Of a stretch of DNA of 64,000 nt, positions 42,229 to 50,369 are shown in pieces (the first letter of the stretch is position 1; the number at the start of each line of letters is the position of its first letter). The notes under the pieces are model-generated. The model saw only the letters and a list, made by a program, of their open reading frames with translations, had not been told where the DNA came from and made no database searches. The stretch is from assembly GCF_013359905.1 (NCBI RefSeq), contig NZ_JABMCC010000098.1:62001-126000 (forward strand), in the 5' to 3' direction. The translations under genes and the position numbers were made by a program. This DNA comes from Paenibacillus taichungensis. Its GTDB lineage: Bacteria; Bacillota; Bacilli; Paenibacillales; Paenibacillaceae.

Positions 42229-43437
42229 ATGAAGGAATTTTTCCCTCGAAGAGGGCTGCCTAATGTCATTCAAAAGTTGGAAAATGGGGAAACAGTAACA
42301 ATTGTCTATTTTGGCGGCAGTAATACACGTTCTAAAGGATACAGGGTCATGACCGCGGATTGGCTGCGAGGGCAATATCCCCATGCAGATATCCGTTCTG
42401 TGAACGCAGGCATTGATGGGACAGGATCGGACCTCGGCTGCGCCCGTTTGGAGACAGATGTACTGCGTCATCAGCCTGATCTCGTATTTGTTGAATTTGT
42501 TGGAAACGATGGGGGAGTTCCCGAATCCAAAGCACGGATCGAAGGCATCGTCCGACAGATTCGCAAGCGGAACCGGTTTACCGATATTCTGTTTGTGTAT
42601 ACGGTTAAGGAACGGGATTTGACCTCATTTCAATCCGGCCAATACCAGAAGGGCGCTCGTATGCAAGAGGAAGTCGCCGACTATTACGGCATTCCTTCGA
42701 TTCATCTGGGCGTAGCAGTCAGTCAATTGGTTTTGGATGGAAAGCTCATTTTCACCTTAAGAGCAGACGTGTCTATTCCCGGAGCTGTTATTTTTACACA
42801 TGATTCGATTCACCCAACGATTCCCGAAGGACATCAGATTTACACAGATACAATCACCCGGTCGTTTGAGAAAATCAGAGAGCTTCGAGATCACGTAGGA
42901 AAAGTCGAACATCACTTGCCGCAGGACCCATTGGTCCCGGACAACCCTTGGGAGTATGCAACCATGCTGCCACTGGATCGTCTTACTCATTTTTCCGCGG
43001 GGTGGTCTTACATGACCCCTGATGATTTTGCTTTAGTGCGCGAGTATGATTGGTTGTTCCCCGGTCTATGGCGAGCAGTCGATCCCGGAGAGACGATCAC
43101 AGTGGAGTTTGAGGGAACCCACATCGGATTATTCGATATTGGGGGGCCGGATTCCGGCAGATTGAAGGTAACGGTGGATGGGGGGGAACCCTTTCTTATC
43201 GATCGATTCACATCATATAACGATCATAATCGAAATCAATATGTTTTCTTACCGGAGCTACCAAATGGGAAACATACGGTTCGCTTCGAAATTGATCACG
43301 AGAAGACAGACAAAGCGGCCATGTTTGAGGCGGTCGGCAATGAACGAAGTATGGAACATGTTCGGCAGCATCCGGCTTGGTATGATCAAACGGTCATTCA
43401 GCTTGGGAAGTTGCTATTGGTGCAGCCGCCATTATAA
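42229..43437 (+). CDS. SGNH/GDSL-type hydrolase with C-terminal beta domain
   Basis: About 402 residues, no signal peptide. SGNH blocks: nucleophile in VYFGGSNTRS (block I, Ser), GTGSDLG (block II Gly), FVEFVGNDGG (block III Asn) and IHPTIPEGH (block V His). Residues about 270-400 add a beta-sandwich (ITVEFEGTHIGLFDIGGPDS). Such proteins are typically carbohydrate O-acyl esterases. The ATG at 42229 has a GGTGA site; the GTG at 42208 overlaps the oxidoreductase stop. Near-overlap indicates cotranscription. A cytoplasmic deacylase acting on imported acylated oligosaccharide is the likely role. Confidence 0.85.
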   Translation: MKEFFPRRGLPNVIQKLENGETVTIVYFGGSNTRSKGYRVMTADWLRGQYPHADIRSVNAGIDGTGSDLGCARLETDVLRHQPDLVFVEFVGNDGGVPESKARIEGIVRQIRKRNRFTDILFVYTVKERDLTSFQSGQYQKGARMQEEVADYYGIPSIHLGVAVSQLVLDGKLIFTLRADVSIPGAVIFTHDSIHPTIPEGHQIYTDTITRSFEKIRELRDHVGKVEHHLPQDPLVPDNPWEYATMLPLDRLTHFSAGWSYMTPDDFALVREYDWLFPGLWRAVDPGETITVEFEGTHIGLFDIGGPDSGRLKVTVDGGEPFLIDRFTSYNDHNRNQYVFLPELPNGKHTVRFEIDHEKTDKAAMFEAVGNERSMEHVRQHPAWYDQTVIQLGKLLLVQPPL

Positions 43438-43452
43438 TTGATTAGTCTACTT

Positions 43453-43514
43453 GGAAGACCTATATTCTATCTGACTGCAATGAGCGCTCAATTAGGATGT
43501 AGGTTTCTTTTTTT
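43453..43514 (+). terminator. possible Rho-independent terminator
   Basis: GAAGACCTATAT pairs imperfectly with ATGTAGGTTTC across a long loop, ahead of TTTTTTT. The stem has mismatches, so confidence is moderate. Confidence 0.45.
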
Positions 43515-43521
43515 ACTTAAA

Positions 43522-43579
43522 ATCTTATAAGAAATTCTTAAAATGAAAGAAATTTCACGGTGATGTGACATGCTAAGAT
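43522..43579 (+). promoter_or_regulatory. activator element plus extended -10 promoter (copy 2)
   Basis: Starts ATCTTATAAGAAATTCTT, identical to copy 1 for 18 bases and 30 of 34 overall (43522-43555). GAAATT occurs at 43531 and 43549, the same 18-base interval as the outer pair in copy 1. An extended -10 TGCTAAGAT (TAAGAT 43574-43579) follows after 18 bases, against 17 in copy 1. It drives the secreted protein at 43698. Confidence 0.65.
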
Positions 43580-43659
43580 AGAAACGACAGAGCGGGATTA
43601 GCCAAAAGACTAGGTTAATTGCTTTTTTACGATCATTTAAGCAAGGGTAATCTTTTTTT

Positions 43660-43673
43660 TGGAAGCGTTATCA
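43660..43673. promoter_or_regulatory. cre-like CcpA box in the leader
   Basis: TGGAAGCGTTATCA fits the cre consensus at 13 of 14 positions. It lies downstream of the -10 box and 24 bases before the ATG at 43698, where CcpA could block elongation. Confidence 0.5.
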
Positions 43674-43697
43674 TTAATAGGAGAGGCTGTGAGTTGT

Positions 43698-46600
43698 ATG
43701 GTCAAAAGGAAGCTTTTTTTCTTCATCGTTTTCATGTTGACGATAGTAGTTCCTTCCAGCCTGATCGGAATAAGGGCCGCTTATGCGGAGACCTTACCTT
43801 ATCAGACCATTATCATCGATGACGGGAGCATTAAGATTAATGATGTTGTGACACCTGATGCGGGTAACGAGAACAATGGATATTCGGCTCCAAATTGGAC
43901 CACAAGCACAGGGGTGAAGGGGTATGATCTTTCCAGCACCCAATATACGAGTACAGCAGGCAGAACGATAACATGGAATCCACGCTTGGAAGCAGGAACG
44001 GCGAAAATATCGTTCTATAAGCTGGATTGGGCGGATAAGGCTGATAGCAATGTAAAAATTGAAATTGTTCATAATGGAACGACGGATGTAGTCTTTATGG
44101 ATCTAAGACCCTCATCTGGCGCTCCAGCTGGTTGGGTTGATTTGGGAGAATACTATTTTTCCGGGGTTGGTGAAGAATTCGTTAAATTGACCCGGTCTAC
44201 CGGCACCACGAACACGATCCTTACGCGCGCTGATGCGGTCAAGTTCGAAGGAAATATAAGGCAGAAAGAGCCACATAAGACGATCATCATAGATGATGGA
44301 AGCCTTACGATTGATAATGTCGTCACTGTTGATTCGGGCAACGTCAATAACGGGTTCTCAGCTCCTTATTGGACCACGAGCGCAGGAGTAAAGGGATACA
44401 ATAATTCCAGTTCCAAATATACGGATGCCGTAAATAGAACTATCACATGGAATCCGCGCTTGGAAGCAGGGACGGCGCGAATATCGTTCTATAAGCTGGA
44501 TTGGGCGGATAAAGCAGATAGTAATGTGAAGATTGAGATTGTTCATAACGGGATAACGGATGTCAAGTTTATGGATCTAAGACCTTCGTCAGGTCCATCG
44601 GTTGGATGGGTGGATCTGGGGGAGTATGAGTTTAGTGGTAATGATAGCGAATTTGTCAGGCTGACTCGAACGCAACCTACGACGGGTACAATTATTACTA
44701 GGGCCGATGCAGTCAAGTTCGAAGGGAATATCCGGCAGCAAGCACCACCGTTGCCCCCGCTGCGGAGCCGCACCTTAGCGAATCTCAGTTACACGGAGAA
44801 AGGCAGCATCGAAAATGCTAACTATAAGGCGACCTTCTATGAGGCCGAATGGGATGGAGGTAAATCCATCGTTCGTGACATGTTCTACAAGAACACGGAC
44901 ACGGGAAACTGGACGCCAATCAATAATGTATCGGAAAGACTTGAGGAGCAGTGGGTTTTATTGGATGGGAATGCCGGCAGCCGAACCAATTACTACGATA
45001 CGATGAACAAACGCTGGATTACATTCGACGGGGTCCATTTTCCCGACGGCCAGACGGCGGTATTAACCGATTCTACGCATGGCAGTGATTACGATTTTGA
45101 AGTGAACTGGTCCATGGCAGGGGATAAACCAGATGTTTCTTTCGCCTTTACGCCTCGCCGCGACGGCAATTATGTGATTGGATATCAGTCCTTCACAACA
45201 GAGGCAGTCTCGGGCATCAATGAAGTGTTAAATGGATTCAGGGCTCATGCCAAAATGGTAGGTACGGTGGAATCAACAAGCTTGAGAGAGCTGAGCGCTC
45301 CGATGAGCCTAGTTGAGAAAAATGATGGTTCGGGAAATCCATTGACGTATGGTGTATTTGTACCTTCGGCAGAACTTCCGGTTGAATTTGAACCGACGGG
45401 AGGCGTTACGAAACAACGGCTTGGCATGAGCCTGGTCAACAACGAAGGCAGCGTGCAGCCAATCCTGTATGCGCCTCAATTAGGGACTTATTCGCAAATG
45501 ACCGCAGAAAGCACATATCAATTTCATATGGGGCTAGTCGCTCAAAAAAGCAATCTGTATGAGTCCTACTCGGATATTCTTCGCAATGAATATGATTATT
45601 CAGCATACCGCGAAAATGTGTCAGATCAGTCGCTTACTGACGCGATGTTCAATATGATCGATTTGCTTAAGATCGAGCCGCAAGGGGATGACTCTGTTAA
45701 TTATGTCCCGTCACCCAGCGGATGGTGGAGCCGTGCCAAGGGATTTATTGATATCGAAAACGAGGATAGCGTCCGAACAAGCTCGAATGCAGTTCTTTTG
45801 GGGGCTTACTATCTGACTGGGGATGACCAACTTTATGATACGAGAGCATTGCCGTCCGTCCAGTATGGCGTATCGCGAAATGGTATCGGTTGGTCGCCGA
45901 CGCAGAAGAAAGTATACGGTGTGCCTTCCTTATGGAAAATGGCTACTCTGCCGTTCGATGTTTCAAGTGTAGCCGCTGTCAATCAGATGATGGGTACTTC
46001 GGCAGGAATTGGGGCGCTGGCACAGGAAGAGTACCTCATGCGTGATCCTGACCAGAAAGACCGGGGGCCTGTCATTCAACCCCTGATGATGTATCGTATG
46101 ACAGGAGAGGCACAGTATTTGCAGGGTGCCAAGGATGCAGCCGATAGTTATATCTTGCAATATATCGATACGCCTGCATCCGTGGATGTGAGTAAAAATG
46201 AGTTCATTTATTATTATAGTAAGCTGTGGATGGAGATCTTGGAGCTATATGAGGAAACTCAGGATCCCAAATACTTGAATGCCGCTTATAAGGAAGCCAA
46301 ACGGTATGCAACGATGTTCGTTGCTCGTCCAGTTCCTGAAGGTAACGTTACGATTCCTCAGCCTGAGACGTATAATTACGCGGAGTCGTTCCATTGGCCG
46401 GAAAGTGGTAAATTTCAATATCCTAGGCTCAAGCTTCCAGAAGATATAGCTGGAGGTGTTCAAGCGGATACTTGGCTTGTTTCTCCGAGCGGATTGACTT
46501 TTGAAGCAGGAAGTACAACCGGCTATTATCGAATGAATGCTCAGGAAGCTCCATTCATGCTGAGATTGTCGCTCTATACAGGGGATAAACTGCTGCAGGA

Positions 46601-48764
46601 TATTGCTCATAATGCGGTTATTGGTCGATATTCCAGTTATCCAGGTTATTACTATAAGGGTTTCGCCGTTAGTCAACTTGAATCGGATTTTCCTCTGGAA
46701 GGCCCCAGTGGGGCTACATCCATCTATTACCACCATATTCCGGGGCAGCTTGGGCAAACGATGGATTATTTGATCAGCGAACAATCATTAAAATCGAATG
46801 GAAGTATTACATTTCCTTCCGTATTTGAAACGAATTTTTTATGGTTCAAATATCACCTCTATGGGAATAAACCTGGTCAATTTTATGGTAATTCCGACGT
46901 TTGGCTTTGGATGCCAAAGGGGATTATTAAGACCAACCACCCTCAATTGAATTGGATAACGGGTGAGAGCGGTGATAAATTCTACATCGGGCTAAGCAAT
47001 GCATCGTCAGAAGAAGTTCAGACTCCGATCGAATTGAATGAACAAATCATTGGATTCAACCCAACACAGGATTATACCGTAACGATCATCCGCGACAATG
47101 GTACACCAGAGCAAGCAGTTATGAGTGGCGGAATCATTCAAGCCACGGTTTCAGGCAAGGGCATCACCGCTATCATTGTAGAAGGACTTAACATTGACGT
47201 GCCACTGCATCAGGTTAGAACGGCTGATACATCGGATGCAAGCTATTTCTTTGATACCCACAGTCCAATTGATGCGGTTAAAGGCATGCTGATGGTTAAG
47301 CCCGACGAAACGGTCTACGATGCTTATGTGCAGGCAAAAACGACAAAACCAGCGACAATCCATTATTCCTTGGATGGCGGGGCTACGTATACGACCGTCC
47401 CAGATACGATATACCCCATGGAATGGTCGATACGGGTGAATGATTTATCCGAAACCTTCACGTATTATGTGGAATCGGAGGGGAAACAGACCCGCAAGCG
47501 GACACTCTATCTGCCTGATCAGGTTACGGAAACTCCAGTCCAACCCGATGGGCAGGAGAGTTCATCCATCATTGTGGATAATACGGAGGCGGAGACAGAG
47601 GGTGTCTGGATAAGGGATACGACGGCTGACAACTATTACTATGATAACTATGTGTATGCCAAATCTACGGCTGGCACAGCGACAAGCAAAATGAGATGGC
47701 GGCCTGAACTGCCGGAAAGTGTCACTTACAGTGTATATTACAAGATTCCGCAAATCACCGCTGCAAGTGAAAATTGGACAACGAATGCCTCATTTACCGT
47801 GTATTACAGCGGAGGCTCCGAGACCGTTACTGTTGATGAGACAGCAGCGAATGGTACTTGGGTGCACCTAGGGGATTATCCTTTTGCTGCAGGCGATAGC
47901 GGGTACGTGGAACTAACCAATAAGGCCAACAAGTCCAGGGTCGTTGCCGATGCGATCATGTGGGTGGACGCGAACCAGATACCGCAATTGGAGTCTGCTG
48001 TAATCCTGTCTGATCGGAACGAGTTGCAGATGACTCAAACCGCACAGCTGAGCGTAACCGGCTATTTGGATAACGGTTTGATCGGTGATCTAACACAGGC
48101 CAATGTGCAGTATTTCGTTGATCGTACGGATCTGGCCGAAGTGGATAGCAGTGGCTTGTTGACCCTTCTTAATCTCGATGGGAACACGGATCACATAGAG
48201 GTATGGGCTACTGTCACGATTGACGGAGTGACCTTAACCACACCGCCTTTGAACATCACGATCAAGGACCTAACGGTTATCGTCGACAGTACAAATACAA
48301 CTGGGTTATACACGACAGAAGGGTCTTGGAGCCAAAGTAATTTAGCCGGATACAAAATTGGGGTTAAATCCCGTTACTCAACAGTTCAAGGATCATCCGC
48401 AACGTGGAAAGGCCAGTTTCCAGAGGGGAAATATACGGTCTCGATCTACAAGCTCGTCCATACGACGGGAAATGATAATAATGTCAAAGTGGAAGTGAAG
48501 CATAAGACGGGCACCGAGATCACCTATATCGATGCAACGGTCGGCTCATCGGGTTGGGTTAATCTCGGAACGTTCGACTTTACGGGTGACGGTAGCGAGT
48601 ATGTTCGGTTAACCAGGGTTACGCCTACAACGGTAGACCCGCCAACGCTTCCTGCGGATATGATCTATACGAGAGTTGACGCAGTTATGTTCGAACGGCA
48701 CTCCGATGGTGCGGAGTTGCTTGCAAATGAGGCGCCAGGTGAACCGACAACTTCTGAAGAATAG
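43698..48764 (+). CDS. giant secreted multidomain protein with golvesin-like domains
   Basis: 1688 residues from ATG 43698, which has an AGGAGAGG site; the frame is open further upstream. Signal peptide about 1-33 (FFFIVFMLTIVV, cleavage after AYA). Then two tandem golvesin-like beta domains (about 37-190 and 195-350; each with NPRLEAGTA, LDWADKADSN, GWVDLGEY), a beta-rich segment (358-635), a helical repeat region compatible with an alpha/alpha toroid (about 637-1030; AKDAADSYILQY, AYKEAKRYATMF), a beta region to about 1280, a third golvesin-like domain (1285-1425), an Ig-like domain (1428-1525) and a fourth golvesin-like domain (1525-1670). The toroid suggests a polysaccharide lyase or hydrolase, but I recognise no family or catalytic residues. 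No wall anchor is seen. Confidence 0.8.
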   Translation: MVKRKLFFFIVFMLTIVVPSSLIGIRAAYAETLPYQTIIIDDGSIKINDVVTPDAGNENNGYSAPNWTTSTGVKGYDLSSTQYTSTAGRTITWNPRLEAGTAKISFYKLDWADKADSNVKIEIVHNGTTDVVFMDLRPSSGAPAGWVDLGEYYFSGVGEEFVKLTRSTGTTNTILTRADAVKFEGNIRQKEPHKTIIIDDGSLTIDNVVTVDSGNVNNGFSAPYWTTSAGVKGYNNSSSKYTDAVNRTITWNPRLEAGTARISFYKLDWADKADSNVKIEIVHNGITDVKFMDLRPSSGPSVGWVDLGEYEFSGNDSEFVRLTRTQPTTGTIITRADAVKFEGNIRQQAPPLPPLRSRTLANLSYTEKGSIENANYKATFYEAEWDGGKSIVRDMFYKNTDTGNWTPINNVSERLEEQWVLLDGNAGSRTNYYDTMNKRWITFDGVHFPDGQTAVLTDSTHGSDYDFEVNWSMAGDKPDVSFAFTPRRDGNYVIGYQSFTTEAVSGINEVLNGFRAHAKMVGTVESTSLRELSAPMSLVEKNDGSGNPLTYGVFVPSAELPVEFEPTGGVTKQRLGMSLVNNEGSVQPILYAPQLGTYSQMTAESTYQFHMGLVAQKSNLYESYSDILRNEYDYSAYRENVSDQSLTDAMFNMIDLLKIEPQGDDSVNYVPSPSGWWSRAKGFIDIENEDSVRTSSNAVLLGAYYLTGDDQLYDTRALPSVQYGVSRNGIGWSPTQKKVYGVPSLWKMATLPFDVSSVAAVNQMMGTSAGIGALAQEEYLMRDPDQKDRGPVIQPLMMYRMTGEAQYLQGAKDAADSYILQYIDTPASVDVSKNEFIYYYSKLWMEILELYEETQDPKYLNAAYKEAKRYATMFVARPVPEGNVTIPQPETYNYAESFHWPESGKFQYPRLKLPEDIAGGVQADTWLVSPSGLTFEAGSTTGYYRMNAQEAPFMLRLSLYTGDKLLQDIAHNAVIGRYSSYPGYYYKGFAVSQLESDFPLEGPSGATSIYYHHIPGQLGQTMDYLISEQSLKSNGSITFPSVFETNFLWFKYHLYGNKPGQFYGNSDVWLWMPKGIIKTNHPQLNWITGESGDKFYIGLSNASSEEVQTPIELNEQIIGFNPTQDYTVTIIRDNGTPEQAVMSGGIIQATVSGKGITAIIVEGLNIDVPLHQVRTADTSDASYFFDTHSPIDAVKGMLMVKPDETVYDAYVQAKTTKPATIHYSLDGGATYTTVPDTIYPMEWSIRVNDLSETFTYYVESEGKQTRKRTLYLPDQVTETPVQPDGQESSSIIVDNTEAETEGVWIRDTTADNYYYDNYVYAKSTAGTATSKMRWRPELPESVTYSVYYKIPQITAASENWTTNASFTVYYSGGSETVTVDETAANGTWVHLGDYPFAAGDSGYVELTNKANKSRVVADAIMWVDANQIPQLESAVILSDRNELQMTQTAQLSVTGYLDNGLIGDLTQANVQYFVDRTDLAEVDSSGLLTLLNLDGNTDHIEVWATVTIDGVTLTTPPLNITIKDLTVIVDSTNTTGLYTTEGSWSQSNLAGYKIGVKSRYSTVQGSSATWKGQFPEGKYTVSIYKLVHTTGNDNNVKVEVKHKTGTEITYIDATVGSSGWVNLGTFDFTGDGSEYVRLTRVTPTTVDPPTLPADMIYTRVDAVMFERHSDGAELLANEAPGEPTTSEE
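43806..44740 (+). repeat. tandem coding repeat, 474-base period
   Basis: Copy 1 begins at 43806 and copy 2 at 44280, both encoding TIIIDDGS and ending in VKFEGNIRQ. Long stretches match nearly base for base (around 43981-44080 and 44455-44554), indicating a relatively recent in-frame duplication of one domain. The third and fourth golvesin-like domains near the C-terminus are far more diverged. Confidence 0.85.
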
Positions 48765-49256
48765 TGGTGTTGTGACAGGCTTACATGATGCCAGTTTCCG
48801 TTTATCGATCAGTCATGTATCTAATGGATTTCGCCCGCTATTTCGTTAACCTTACGGGTGGGACATATTAATGAATACCGAGAGGGTGCCACGATAAGTG
48901 GCATCCTCTCTGGCATTAAAGTACAGATTGAGGATTCTCTTTCATCAATTTAATCAGTTAGTAACAAAAAAATTCGCCAATCGTCCCAAGGTCCGCAGGT
49001 TGTTTTGTGGAAAGAAATTGATGGAAAAGAGGAGGAGTTTGAGTTTGAAATCGGTAATTTCTTAACTTGTGAGGCATTGGCTGGGTTTTGCCGCTGTATG
49101 CATAGGTTTACTTCTTGCTATATTACTATTTTTTTTAAAAAAAGCGGTAGGACTCGAACCCCTATGAAATAGCGATGCCTACAGAATGGTGCAGGGAATG
49201 TCGGATGTGAGAAGAAAGGATTTGATATGCTTGGATCAACGAGGGAGGGAAAGATC
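48765..49256. other. gene-less stretch with hairpin and possible gene relic
   Basis: Holds a 13-bp hairpin GAGAGGGTGCCAC/GTGGCATCCTCTC (48880-48910, one G.T pair) without a T run, which may still end the upstream transcript. An open but start-less frame at 48954-49172 reads plausibly coding (VVLWKEIDGKEEEFEFEIG) and may be a decayed gene end. The minus strand at 49144-49163 resembles a tRNA T arm (GGTTCGAGTCC), but no tRNA body is present. I see no intact gene. Confidence 0.4.
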
Positions 49257-50129
49257 ATGAATACACTAGCACGACTGAATGAGGGCTTGAGCTACATTGA
49301 GGAGAATCTAATGGATTCCGTGGATATGAAAGAGGTAGCACGAATCGCCTGCTGCTCGGAATACCATTTTACACGTATGTTTTCCTTTCTTAGCGGCATT
49401 ACCTTGTCAGAGTATATCCGACGTCGGCGCTTGACGCTGGCAGCTTTGGAACTAAGCCGGAATGACACTAAAGTCATTGATGTTGCGCTCAAATTTGGGT
49501 ATACTTCTCCGGATTCTTTTGCTAGGGCTTTTCAAAGCATGCATGGGGTTACACCCTCCGAAGCGAAAAATCATGGTCCATCACTCAAAGCCTTCCCTCG
49601 AATGACATTTCAATTGACCATTCAAGGAGGAAGCGAAATGAACTACCGTATTGAAGACAAAGAAGCCTTTCGGATTGTGGGCATCAGTAAAAGGGTGTCC
49701 ATCGTGTTCAACGGGGTGAACCCGGACATTGCTGCGATGTATCAACGTCTTACGCCGGAATTAATTGAGACGATTAAGGGCTTATCCAATGTTCAGCCAC
49801 TTGGGATAATCAGTGCTTCGGCTCATTTTAGTGAGGAACGGATGGAGGAAAAGGGGGATCTAGACCATTATATTGGTGCAGCCACGACCCAAGAGGCTCC
49901 TGAGGGTTTGTCAAAGCTGGAAGTGCCTGCCTCGATGTGGGCAGTGTTCACTTCCATTGGTCCTTTTCCGGGTACGCTTCAGGATGTATGGGGAAGAATC
50001 TATTCCGAATGGTTTCCTTCTTCGGATTATGAGCTGAGCGAGGGACCGGAAATCCTGTGGAATGAGCACAAGGATACCACTTCTTTGCAGTACAGAAGCG
50101 AGATATGGATACCAATACAGAAGCGATAA
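49257..50129 (+). CDS. AraC family regulator with GyrI-like effector domain
   Basis: About 290 residues. N-terminal AraC double helix-turn-helix (1-105; [42 protein letters not shown]) and a C-terminal GyrI-like/SOUL-type ligand domain (about 125-290; [51 protein letters not shown]). The latter binds small hydrophobic or cationic compounds in relatives such as Rob. Two starts are possible: 49257 (GGGAGGGA site) and 49227 (AAAGGA site); 49257 gives the family-typical N-terminus. It is monocistronic, bounded by a strong terminator, and unrelated to its sugar neighbours. Confidence 0.87.
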   Translation: MNTLARLNEGLSYIEENLMDSVDMKEVARIACCSEYHFTRMFSFLSGITLSEYIRRRRLTLAALELSRNDTKVIDVALKFGYTSPDSFARAFQSMHGVTPSEAKNHGPSLKAFPRMTFQLTIQGGSEMNYRIEDKEAFRIVGISKRVSIVFNGVNPDIAAMYQRLTPELIETIKGLSNVQPLGIISASAHFSEERMEEKGDLDHYIGAATTQEAPEGLSKLEVPASMWAVFTSIGPFPGTLQDVWGRIYSEWFPSSDYELSEGPEILWNEHKDTTSLQYRSEIWIPIQKR

Positions 50130-50211
50130 AGCCGCACGACTTTATATGTGAGGGTGGGAGCAATAGATTTATTTCGCAGACAAAGAAAAGTCACCACCCT
50201 GAAATATGATT

Positions 50212-50246
50212 GGAAAAGGGACAATACTTGGTATTGTCCCTTTTCC
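50212..50246 (+). terminator. strong Rho-independent-type hairpin
   Basis: Perfect 16-bp stem GGAAAAGGGACAATAC/GTATTGTCCCTTTTCC with a TTG loop. The T stretch is within the 3' arm rather than after it. Confidence 0.75.
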
Positions 50247-50271
50247 GTTGTACAAATATATGAACAATCTA

Positions 50272-50299
50272 TTGCTAAATTGATATTTTAATGTAAAAT
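50272..50299 (+). promoter_or_regulatory. likely SigA promoter of the fourth two-component system
   Basis: TTGCTA, 16-base spacer, TAAAAT, about 70 bases before the kinase start. Boxes are near consensus but the region is A/T-rich, so chance matches are possible. Confidence 0.4.
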
Positions 50300-50369
50300 G
50301 ACTAAAATGATTCGGAAATAGATTCGTTTAATCTCGGTAAGACTTCTTTTATTTTCAAGAGAGGTTGAT

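Noticed and set aside
46245..46784. Minus-strand open frame inside the giant secreted gene
   Set aside because: Shadow of a well-supported gene on the other strand; no ribosome site or family features.
49144..49163. tRNA gene on the minus strand
   Set aside because: Only a T-arm-like piece is present; acceptor, D and anticodon arms are absent.
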